64,000 nt of DNA from assembly GCA_026225945.1 (NCBI GenBank), contig JAMJFZ010001815.1:377001-441000 (forward strand). Reading direction: 5' to 3'. The position numbers were made by a program, and so were the translations under genes. Below, piece by piece: positions 23,168 to 33,700 of the stretch (position 1 is its first letter; each line of letters begins with the position of its first letter). Source of the DNA: Cricetomys ansorgei (taxonomy: Eukaryota; Chordata; Mammalia; Rodentia; Nesomyidae). The notes beneath the pieces are model-generated. The model saw nothing but the letters and a program-made list of their open reading frames with translations. It ran no database searches and had not been told where the DNA came from.

Positions 23168-23332
23168 ATGGCGGATGCAGCCTCAGTCGCACGGGGCGGC
23201 GCAACAAGAGGCAGCCAAGGACCGGAGACAGAATGTTGCGGACGGCGCTGGGCCGCGTGCCGGCACTACTGCGTAGTGTGCGGACCCGGAATTCCGGCTC
23301 GGGGCGGCTTTGGGATCCAGGGGCTCGCCTGA
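23168..23332 (+). other. Upstream frame overlapping the DNLZ start
   Basis: ATG at 23168 (T at -3, G at +4) opens a 54-codon frame in the +1 register that passes the DNLZ ATG (23233) and stops at TGA 23330-23332. If the transcript starts upstream of 23168, this frame could lower DNLZ translation. The same ATGGCGG is a YY1-type core, so the start may lie at or after it and exclude the frame. Confidence 0.5.
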
Positions 23333-24918
23333 GGACCGTGGAGAGACGGCGGGGCTGGGCCTGGGGATGGCGGAGCTCCAGCTCCGCGCCGGGATCGAGA
23401 CCTGTGGCGGCGCTGGGGCGCGTGAAGGTAGACCACTACCAGCTCGTCTACACCTGCAAGGTGGGCGCGGTCGGCAGCAGCCGCCGCCGGTTGACGTCCT
23501 GAAGAGACGGGGTTCTAGGACAAAGGAGCGGAAGTACCCTTCAGGCCGGGGAGGGGGCGGGGTCTTCCACGAGAGGGCTGAGGGGTGGAGCTATCTTTGA
23601 GGGACAGGGCCTGCTTGGAGATGGGTGGGGCTAATAGGAGACGGGCCTCTGGGAGAAAGGGACTGGGCTATTTCCTAGGTGGGACCATCTGGGAAAGAGT
23701 TGGGGCTATTCCTCAGGATGGAGTTAGGCCTCGGGAGGGGGCTTTCCCGTGTGTACTTGGCCTGACCACCTTTCTAACCCAGCTAGGTCTGTGGGACTCG
23801 GTCATCCAAGCGCATCTCAAAGTTGGCCTATCACCAAGGCGTGGTCATCGTGACCTGCCCTGGCTGCCAGAATCATCACATCATTGCAGACAACCTAGGC
23901 TGGTTCTCTGACCTGAAGGGGAAGAGGTGAGGCCAGCCGGGAAGGGTAGGAGACAGTAGGATTGTGGTCCTGTGTGAGCCTGGGTCCTGGGCCAAGAGAG
24001 CACAGTCTGGCTTCACTGGGACGCCTCTACCCAGACAGCCCAGCTTCCATGTGTAGGTCTGGAAACAGTTGCATTTGAACTTCAGATAAACCAGGAATGG
24101 CCCCTGAATGTGGCAAACTATACCTCTAGACGTCTCAGTCTGGTTCTGTGGTTCTACCTCTGTCCCTGTCTGATCTCTGATCTTTCCAATGGCCTTGTCA
24201 CTTTCTAGTGGAGGCCTTTTGTGCTCTGCCAACTCAGGGCAGATGGGAGGGCATGTGTCAGACCGTGGAGTGGGTGCTAGTTTTCAGTTGGTGTTCCCAC
24301 TTTGGGGACGGCAGTGGGGGCAGGGGCAGGAGCCAGTATGTAGGATGGGTCTAAGGCTGTGCCTAATGGCTTCTTACTGTCCTCCTATGAGGATGATCAG
24401 TGGCAGGAGTACGGGCAGAGCCACAGAAGGAGAGCCTGTGAGATAAGTGTGCGTGCCTTGGGTCTCCAGAGTTCACTGTTGGACCTGTGCTGCAGAGAAA
24501 TCTCAGTTCTGATCTGTAGGAACAGAACAGAATTGCAGGGCTGGCTACCTGGTGAGAGGCAGGGCCAAGGCCCTTGGTGGTACACTGTGCAGGAGAGATG
24601 ACACCCTGTTTGTTGGCTTCTGAGGTGGTACTTGTTAACATACATTTGGTGAAGGTACATGTGTCACTTGGGTGCTGGGACAAGTGTTCCAGGCCCAAAG
24701 TTACCATGAGATGCCCTGAGGGAGCCCAGTATAGGGCTGATGCTGCCTTCCCATCTTGCAGGAACATTGAAGAGATCCTAGCAGCCAGAGGAGAGGAGGT
24801 ATGCAGAGTGTCCGGTGATGGGGCCCTGGAACTGACTCTGGAGGCTGCGGAACCACCTGCCGCCGCCCCAGAAGGGGCTGAGGATCCCACTCACCCTGGC
24901 AAGATGGAACAGAGCTGA
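23233..24918 (+). CDS. DNLZ: DNLZ, DNL-type zinc finger protein (mitochondrial HSP70 escort protein), complete
   Basis: Mitochondrial matrix protein that keeps HSPA9 soluble and stimulates its ATPase; orthologue of yeast Zim17/Hep1. Exons 23233-23460, 23787-23926 and 24762-24918 (TGA) give 174 residues, close to human DNLZ. The N-terminus is Arg/Leu/Ala-rich with no acidic residue in the first 25, as expected for a mitochondrial targeting sequence. Four zinc ligands are C75, C78, C100 and C103 in two CxxC pairs; the first pair spans the exon 1/2 junction. The family motif D111-N112-L113 lies in [11 protein letters not shown]. The tail is acidic and Pro/Ala-rich. The start has A at -3. An upstream overlapping frame precedes it. 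Confidence 0.97.
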
Positions 24919-25040
24919 CTTGTATGCTCCTTCATCTGTGGACTCCAGCCTCCCCCAAGTTACTGCATTCACCTGGAGCGTCTGAAGCCTGGCCTGTTCC
25001 TTGTCAGTAAACAGCTGTCATTTTCAGGTGCTGGGCCTGG
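24919..25040 (+). other. DNLZ: DNLZ 3' UTR with variant poly(A) signal
   Basis: No AATAAA follows the stop closely. AGTAAA at 25006-25011 is the best candidate and is followed by a T/G-rich stretch (GCTGTCATTTTCAGGTGCTGG), typical downstream of a cleavage site. Confidence 0.6.
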
Positions 25041-27124
25041 GCTCCTAGTTTTCTTTTCTGAAGTCAGAATGACTCTGTGGCTCTAGAACTCCAGCCTTAT
25101 GATCATCCATCCACCTCTTCAGAGGAGTCGCCTCATCCCTGTCTGTAGGCAGTCCTCCTCTAAGTGGGGCTGGGGATGGGTGATGAGTTAGACTTGTGGC
25201 CTTGGACAGCTTCCTCAGAGAGCTCTACTACTTCCTCCCGTGTCACCTGCTGCTCCCTGGCTAGCACTGGTGGCTTCCAATGTGTGAGCTAGAGTCAGGC
25301 CCAGACCCGAAGCTTGGCTTTTGTAGCAGAACAGACTGCTTGATCAGCGTGGTGGTAGACTGGTAGGGAACTGCTCAGAGACGTGGAAGGAGAGTGATCA
25401 GGGAGGAGGTCCCTATGAGCTGCCTGCACCTCCCAGTGCTTCTTCCTTTATGGGGCCTAAGAGGAGATGTGCGGCAGTAATGAGGGCCACGTCATGCTTG
25501 CCTTGGTGTGTGGTTCATCTCCCATCTTTGTTTGACGCGCCTTCAGGATGATCTTATGTTTAGGAAAGCAGACACAAGACCAGAACAGGCTTTTTGCAGG
25601 AGTTTCTGTACCCTGTGACCTTCAACATTAATCATCAGCCCATCTGGCAGGTAAAGACCTGGGACAGGAGAGGGTGGAGAAGGCAGCTGAGAGGAGTATG
25701 ACAGCAACCCAACGCTGCCCTGTCTCCTGGGACCCAGCTAGTGATTAGCAGTTCCCTCTGGGCTGTGGGAGGCTGGGTACACTCACATTCTGTGCCTGCA
25801 CTCAATTACCCCCTGTCCTTCTCTGGGCAAACACCCTGCTATTATCCCCGCCCAGAGCCTTCTGTGCCATTTGTGCAAACTGTCACTAATCCTAGAGGGA
25901 GAGCCAACCCCCTGCTCCAGCCTTGACCTCTGTGGAGGACACAGAGGTCAGAGGGGACTGGTTGTATTGCTTGTGGGCCTTCAAGTACAGGAGGCCAGTG
26001 GAGCCTGGCCAGGCTGCCTCATTGCCTCCAAGTGCTAGACCAGTGTTTGAGGAGGCCTGGAGCTGGCTAGACCTGATGGTGCAGAGCTGGGTCTAGAGGA
26101 TCTAATCTGGATGGGATGTCAAAGCCCGTGCTTTGAGCTCATCTGAATGTGCCTTCTGCATGTTGCTGCTCCCTACCCAGGGCTTTGCTGCTCCAGAGCT
26201 CTCCATCCCAGGGAAGCTCTCCTGGACATCAAAGCTTCACTTTAAGCCTCACCTTTCACATAGGCTGTTATTGTAGAGTTCACACCCCACCCTGTTCTGC
26301 AGACTCACCCTGAGCCATTGTTCCCAATCATGTGGTCGGGTACCTGACAGCCTGGATTTGTTCTAATGAGCTAGTTAAGTTGTCTACTCCTTCCTCCCTC
26401 TCAGTGGAAACTTTAGTAAAGCAGCACCCCAACATCTTAGTACCTCTTAGGCAACCCAGTGCTTTCGTTGTGACTCCTGCGAAGTGGCTTGCCCCTCTCG
26501 ACACAGTCCCTTCCCATGGCAGCTGCCTTCTGTACTTGACCTCCCAGCACCTGAGTAATTCCAGCTGCCTGGAAGAGTGCAGCTGCCTCCAGAACCACCA
26601 GTGTGCCAGACTCCAGAGACTTCCTTCTCTAGGCTGGTGTAAGCCTATGTTCTGCCTCCCTTGGCCCAAGTCAGACCTCTCCCCAAAGGGACATGAGTTC
26701 CATGGGGTGCTACTCACCACATGAACACCGAGGACAAGCCAGGCAGGCCCTCGTCAAGCACCCCTGTTGCTTAGACTGGCATAACCCGGTCCCTCTAACA
26801 TGAACTACTGAGACTAAAGAATCCCTGTGGCTGGGGCTGATACAGTCCGGGAAAGGCCGCTCAGAAGGGCCAGTCCCTACTGTGTTCACCAAGGCACTGT
26901 GACATCCCTGGCTTCGTGGCTTTTGCTAGTTACCTGTCTGGGAAAGCCAGAGCAATGGAGAACAGCAGAGAATGGAGCAGGCAGAGGCCACGGGCCCCAG
27001 CCCATCATTGCACACAGCAGGGACACACTGTGATCCCAGACACTCCAGTGCTGGAGGACACAGCATTAGGCAAGCCAATCCATGACCGGGAAGGCTGACT
27101 GACACAAATTCCAACAGAAGCCAC
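25041..27124. other. Intergenic region between convergent DNLZ and GPSM1
   Basis: About 2.1 kb with no conserved coding exon, no clear SINE and no CpG island. Overlapping open frames on both strands at 26328-26724 (130 codons each) look like chance. It serves as the shared downstream region of two convergent genes. Confidence 0.6.
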
Positions 27125-28354
27125 ACTCACTTGGCAGACTTTTATTTTTGGGTAAAACAAAACCAAACGTACCTCTCAGGTCGGAAAAGACCCGTGGACA
27201 ACATGGCAAACACATGTGAGCAATAAATACGCATATACATTCAAGTATGCGGGCGGCCACCAAGTCCCGCCCGAGACCCTGTGCTCTGGTATCTTCTCCT
27301 GCCCTCAGGGTACTGTTGCCTCTCAGAAGTTGGTCTCCAGGTCTGGCTCTCCAGTTTCCCTTGCCCCAGCCCCCTCCTAGGCTGCAGGGTAAGAGGCTCT
27401 GAGTTAGAAGGTTATACAGAGCTCTTCAATAGGACTACCTGTCAGACTTGGGACCATAGTCCCCAAGGGTCTCATGAATGCCCCAGTAGTCCTGCCTAAG
27501 TCTCACCCCAACTATGGTGCCCACTGCAGCTGAACCACTCTTTAGAAAGCCAAGATATCATCTCCCTAATAGAATGAGGTGGATATTCACTGAGAGGACT
27601 GGAGGATCTGACTGAGAGATTCCTCATATAGGCCCATTGCCAGCCAGCACTCCCAAGGATAAGACCCTGCCTGTGTTTTTGGCTTGAAGGCTTGCCTTGT
27701 CCCTCTGCTGGCCAAGTACAAGTTCCTCAAAGGCCAAGTACAAGTCTGGGGACTTGGTCAGGGTCAGGGTCAGGGTGTCTGGACTTCACAGCTGCCAATC
27801 TCCCACAGCAGGGTTGGGCACAGACAGGCCAGGATAGGGCCTGTCCTGGGGAAGTGAGACAGAACACAGAGTGTACCTCTTGCATGACCATCCCAGGACC
27901 AGCTGGGGGACAGAACATGCCGTGCCACTGTAGCCCCCAGAAGAGTTTTTGAGGCTCCTCTGGGGATCTTGGGGGAGTTGGCAGTTTCACATTTGGCAGG
28001 GCAAGGCTTGATGGAGAAGGGTCTGGACAGCACCAGGGCTTGGGGCCAACATGCTGAAGGCCCAGCCTGGGGCGGGGCAGGGCAGGGCCTACAGGAAGCT
28101 GTGGACCATATGGGGACAGAAGCATGCCCTCCCCCATATAGCAGCTCTAGCCTGAGCCCACCACCCTGGGGTGGGGGTTTCTTGAGGGCTATGTGCCCAC
28201 TGTCTGGCTCAGTGGGAAGGGATTGGGGGCTGAGCTGGCTCTCTATCATGGCCTTCTTGGGAGGATTTGGCTTATTGAGGGATCATGGCCATTGTGGACA
28301 ACTGTGAGCCCCCAGAGTCCAGGGCAGGGCACTCCTGGGTATTGGGCTGAGGCC
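27125..28354 (-). other. GPSM1: GPSM1 3' UTR and poly(A) signal
   Basis: The minus strand has AATAAA at 27146-27141 (TTTATT on the plus strand), about 1.2 kb after the stop. A GGGTCA hexamer-type repeat lies near 27752-27776. No frame continues through it. Confidence 0.75.
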
Positions 28355-30751
28355 TTAGCTGGCACCTGGAGGACACTGCTGCCGGGGCTCGGGCAGCCCA
28401 GTGGCCTCCTGCTCCGGGCTCCCAGCAAGGTCCACACGCTGCTCATCCATCCGTTTAGCCTGCACCCTCTGGATAAGGCTGAAGAAATCCTCATCAGGCA
28501 TGGTGGGGCCTCGGGGCAGCACATCGGGAGGTGGGCAGCGCTGGTCATCGATCCTGGAGGACTGGGCAGACACAGTGCAGGTTGGTGGTCTTGCATTTCT
28601 TGGGCCTTGAGAAGGCCTATCCTGGCACTAGGTGGGCGATGGACTTATTGAAAATCTGAGGGCAGCAAACACTGGCTTGGGAGGAATGGTGTAATCCAAG
28701 TGGGACCTGTTTCAGCCACCTCTTGCCTCCCTGGTTCTGGGGTAATGTTAGGAACCCTTGTCCTGGCAGCATCTCTTGGAGACATCTCCCCAGGGGTGTG
28801 GCTATCCAACCAATTAGAAAGGCCTGGATAATATTCTGGGCACAGTATAAGCCAACAGTTACTGAGGAGCCTTAAGGCCGACTCCTGAGACCTGATGATC
28901 TAGAAACCGTACCCCTAGAACTACCCTGGAACCTGGCACGGCCCTGGACTGCTCTTGGAGGTCCTGGGGGCCATAGCACGGGGCCTGTTGCTTGGAAATC
29001 ACCACCACCACCACACCACCAAGGGTCTCCTGTGGATCAATCAGCTGACACCACAAGCTCTGCCTGTCCTGATGTGGAGACTGGGGGGCCTGAAAGGTGT
29101 TGGCTTCTCTTCAGGGCCCGGAGCAAAAAGGACTGGAGCCGGTGCAGCTGATGGCTCAGGTATTCCAGTGGGCTGGGCTTCTCAGGAAGGGCTGGCTTAG
29201 AGGAGGATGTATGGACGGTGCTGTGGTTCTGTCTCCTCTGTGAGAATGAACATTAATCTGGAAACTTAGCCTGATGTAGAGGTGGAGTGCTAACCCTGGT
29301 CATTCCAGTGTCTGACCAAGCCCTAGCATATACATGCTCCAGTTGGAGGGCAGCTGCTCTGCAGGGCAAACCCATCAACCACCCACTGGGCTGCGAGGCC
29401 TTGGTAAGTGGCTCATCTCAGCAGCACCCCAGCCTCACCCCATTGTATGATAGTGAGACCCTGCCCTGGTTCTGTCTTCCCAGGCCTAGGCTCTCCATCT
29501 TACCTGTCGGCCCATGGCGTGTGGTCTTTTTCAGAGCCATTCCTGCCCCATTTCTCCAGCTAGTTGCTAACATCCCAGCTTCCCCTCCCTCCCACCTCCA
29601 GGGTGCCACTTGACCCTTAGCTTCCTCTGCCCAGATATGGAAGTTAGTGTGGACATCCCTGGATTTGAGGACCTGGATTGGCAGCCCCAGGCTGAACTCT
29701 GGTACAAAAGTTTGTTGAGGCTGCTGTCTTGGGAGGTGCTTGGCCCCTTGGCAGAAGGAAGGCTTCAGGCCTGAGCATCTGTAGATGGTCCCTGACTCTG
29801 GCTGTACCATCCTCATCCACCAGCATGTTGCTATGTCTCCCTCAGGCATTCCTCAAATAAGGCCGGAGACAGAGAGACCAGAGCTTGCTGCTAGGTGTCT
29901 CTTCTGCAGCTGGCAGAGGACCACCATAAAGCTGGCCTAGATGAAGCCCCGCCCATTCTCTCCTGAGTGCAGGCCCACCTGGTACTTGATAAGCATGTTG
30001 AAAAAATCGTCCCCTGGCTCCTGGGGATCCCCATCGCCTCGGAGGTGCCCCACATTGTTGAGGGTGATGCGTAGCCCAGGCAGGCTGCCCACACTAGCCC
30101 TCTGGTCATCCAGCCGGCGGCTCTGGGAGCTGGCAATGAGGTCAAAGAACTCCTCGGTTTGTGGTGAAGCTGTCACGGAGGGCTGAGCTGCAAGGGCAGA
30201 AGGGTGAGGCCTGGAGAGGGGGCCACTGAGAGTGCTGGCATCTGGAACTGGCCCAGCTTTCCCCAAGGGAATATGGCCCCAATAAGTCTCCCATATCTGG
30301 GGCTGTTCCTAACCATCTTGCCCTGCCCTGACTCCCACCCCTGCCTCCCAGGACTTCAGGAGCTGACAGGAGAAAGCTTTGGCCTCCCACGCGCGCATAA
30401 AGGCTGGGATGCACAGACACGGCATGTTCTTCAAGGCGGGGTAATTACATCCTTCCCAGGATGCAGCTTCAGGGACATGTGTGGAGGGAGGTCTGGGTGA
30501 TGGGAGCACTTTGCAGCTGGCCTATCCTGCCCCTCTGGACTAGCTCGTTGGGGGTTGGGGGCAGGATTAGCGCTGGGTCTGGCTCTGTACTCACCGGCCC
30601 TCTCCTCCAGGGTTGGGGCAGCAGTGGCCTCAGCAGCCCCTGCCTGGCCTTCCTCCAGGGGGCAGCGCTGGTCATCCATACGACTGCTCTGGAACTTACT
30701 CAGCAGGTCAAAGAAGCACTCCTCGTCAGAAGACGGGGCCCTGGGGATACC
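28355..30751 (-). other. GPSM1: GPSM1 GPR/GoLoco module (exons 12-14)
   Basis: By residue count from the spliced frame, the four motifs are GPR1 496-512 (FFDLLSKFQSSRMDDQR), GPR2 549-565 (ending SRRLDDQR), GPR3 597-613 (FFNMLIKYQSSRIDDQR, across the exon 13/14 junction) and GPR4 631-647 (ending AKRMDEQR). Each keeps the Asp/Glu-Gln-Arg triad whose Arg contacts the nucleotide in G-alpha-i GDP. GPR2 starts with TEEFFDLIASSQ. No motif is broken. Confidence 0.96.
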
Positions 30752-33700
30752 CTAGGTGGGGAGGGAGGACCCCAATTCAGCCCTCAGTGCCTCAGCTTCC
30801 TAGACCTGCTGGCAGGACTGCCCACTCTGAACACACACATTTCCAAGATCTAGGATCTTAGGACTCTCCCAGGATACCAATACCCTTGACGTAATGCCCC
30901 TAAATTTGCTCATCTCCTGTCCCCACTTCTGTGGCTGCCACCCCCAAGCCAGCTTCAGTCACTTCCCTGCCTTGCTGATATCTTAGCCTGGGCCAGCCCT
31001 ACCCAGCCTCAGCCCGGACTCTTCCCCAGGCTGACCCATCTCAAAGCCATTTTCAAGAAGCTGCCTGTACTCCATCCCAGAGGGCCCTGTCAGTCGTGCA
31101 CAGAGCTCCATTTGTGCCTGGTCCAGACTCTGTCACCCTCCAATGTCTAGTGAGCAAGCCTCTGCAAGGACGAGGACAGGATGATCACTAGATATGTGAC
31201 TTCAGAGGTCATCCTTCCAATGATGGAAGGATCCATAGGTTACATCTCGAAGCACATGGAGACCAGATGGGGAGGTGAGGATCTTCTTGCTACTTTCTGG
31301 GTTTAGGACACACAATGAAAATGAAAAGGTCTTAGACCAGTGTCAAGCTCAGAAGAGAGCAGCCGTGCGGGGCCGGGAACACACACCCCTAGGAACTCTG
31401 TGAGCTGGCAGAGGGCCCAGGTGACTGCAGGGCAAGGGGACCTCTACAGGAGTTGAGGGTGGATATGCAGCTGCCTACTGTTGAGAGTTTCTTCCTGAGT
31501 CTGTACTTGGCTCTAGATCCATGGGCTGACTGGATGGCAGAATCCGTCCTTTGATGTAGCTGAGTGGGGGTCTAGTCAAAGGCTTACATTAGGGAAGACA
31601 GTCCTGAGCCCAGGGAAGTCATGGGGGGGTGCTACTTTCAAAAGGAGGGTGCTACTTCCAAAAGGGCCTGTGAACCCCGAGTATCAGGTGACTGGAGCAG
31701 GCTGCACCATTCCAGACTCAGTTTATACATCCTGAGGGAAGGGGCACGACTCTGGCTTACTCTACAGGCTGGGCCTCAGAAGCCTGGCCCGGGGTCCAGG
31801 ACTGGCAATGAATGGGATGGGGTCCCTTGTGAGAAGAAGCTGGAACCTGCCCCCAGCCTACCAAAAGCCCACACAAAGAGCAAGAAAGCAATAACTGGGA
31901 AGGCTTGGCTCTGAAAGCCGTGGCCTTCTGAATGCAGGAAAATTCCTACCATACAGCACTTCCCATACCTGGAATTACCCTGTGCACAGAGGCACAGGCA
32001 CAGAAAGACTGCATGGCCTACCCAAGGTCACACAGAGGTAAGAACAGAACTGGGATCTGGATAAGCAGACCTGGTGGACAACCCCAACTCAGGACTGAGC
32101 TCAGAACTCTGAAGGCAACAGGGACCTGTCACGGAAGCTATGGATAGAGCAGTCACATGACAGAGAAGAAAGATACCCTACCAGACCTGGGTCCCCAGGT
32201 TGACCTTATTCCCCTTCAGGCTTTTGTCCTCCTGTGGCTTAAATGAGACCTGCAGCCTGACACCATCAGAGCCAAGAGAAAAGGGAAAGCTAACATCCAC
32301 AGAGCCAGCCAGAGGACAGGCTGAGCTCTAGGTGCCTGTGGGCTCAGTGGGGTTGGGGATGGGGGACTGGCCTGCACTCCTGGAGACCAGTGGGGGCTAC
32401 ACAGGTGTCTCTCTGGAGGACCCAATGCCTATGCAGAGGAAGCTGCCTGCCTGCCTGAAGGGTCCAAGCTGCTCTATAGAAGATTCTGCTCAGCAAAACT
32501 CCCCGACACTGCTCCAGTCTTCCCTGCTTGAGGGAAGCCCCTGGGGGAGCTGGATTTATTCTGAGAGCCCTCTTGCCCTCCTCTTGAGCTGTCAGGATAC
32601 AGTGGAACCATATCCACACTGGAGACTTGGGACTTGATTCCCTCCCTGTGCTTACTGCCTTGCCCCTCCCTCTCACACCCCTCAGGAGCATGAGCCCAGG
32701 CTTGAGACTATAATCCCCTGTGTGGGTTCTGTGAGGACTGTGAAGGGTCCCTCTGTCTAAATCTCTCCTTTGCCTCTAGTTCTGGCTCTTCCCCAAATGC
32801 CTGAGTTCCCTTGAGGTCTAACTGCAATCTCTTCTACTTTAGTTTAAGCCCAGCTCCTAGAGAAGAGTACAGACCTGGCCCGGCCCACCCCTACCCTGGC
32901 TGGCTGAAGTGCCCAAGGACCCACACTCACGCAGGATCACGCTCCCTCCAGCAGCAGTAATCAGGAACTGTGTGGGTGCCAGGCCACATGCAGCCCAGCC
33001 CAGGCAGGATGCCAAGGTGCCAGGCGTAGCCGCTACCACCTGCCCGAAGTGCCAAGTGCCTCCTCACTGCCGCTGCTGGGACCCACGGTGATCGCCTGAT
33101 GCTTAAATAGGAGCCAAGGAGAAGGCTGGGCTCTCCCAGCACCCGCCCTCACTGCTGAAGCTCACAAGTGCTCGAGCACGGCGCACACACACACTCACTC
33201 ACTCACTCTGTAAACACTGAGCTGACTTCCCCCAGCTCAACGGAGCACACCCCTTGAGGTCTGTGAGTGGAAATGCTAAAGGCTGTGGGGGTGGACAGCT
33301 TATTTGAAAGCCCTTACCCACCCAACGCCTGGGTCCCTGGGCTTCCTTCCAAAGCTAAAAGCTGGGCCCCAAGGAGAAGCAGTCTCTTCCCTCAGCTTTG
33401 CTCCTGAGGCCACCCCAGACGGACTCCCACTCTGGCCTGGGCAGCCCTTGACATTGGCAGGGTGGCCCCGTGTCTCTGCTACAGACTTCCTCTGAGCCTA
33501 GGGTAAGAGGCTATGTGTTCCCTTCCTAGCTCCCCAAAGCCTCCCTGAGGTAGGAATAAAGTGGGCTGGAAAGGGGTTGGAGGCAGCCACCCCAGCAGGA
33601 AGGGTGGGCTCCAAGCACTAAGAATAACCAAGGCACCCACACAGCACAGGCTGCCTCAGCCAGTGGCAGGGTGAGGGTGTCTTATGCTACTTTCTAGAGC

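Larger units (their letters stand above)
23060..23540 (+). promoter_or_regulatory. DNLZ: DNLZ CpG-island promoter and first exon
   Basis: CpG density rises sharply here compared with both sides (runs such as GCGCAGCGCG and CGGGGCGGCG). There is no TATA box. An ATGGCGG core (YY1-like) lies at 23168-23174, and a CTCF-like motif at 23084-23097. The start site was not located; the island sits between the CARD9 poly(A) signal and the DNLZ ATG at 23233. Confidence 0.75.

Noticed and set aside
26328..26724. Overlapping 130-codon open frames on both strands between DNLZ and GPSM1
   Set aside because: Near-mirror frames on both strands are typical of chance; no splice context, no domain, no promoter signal.
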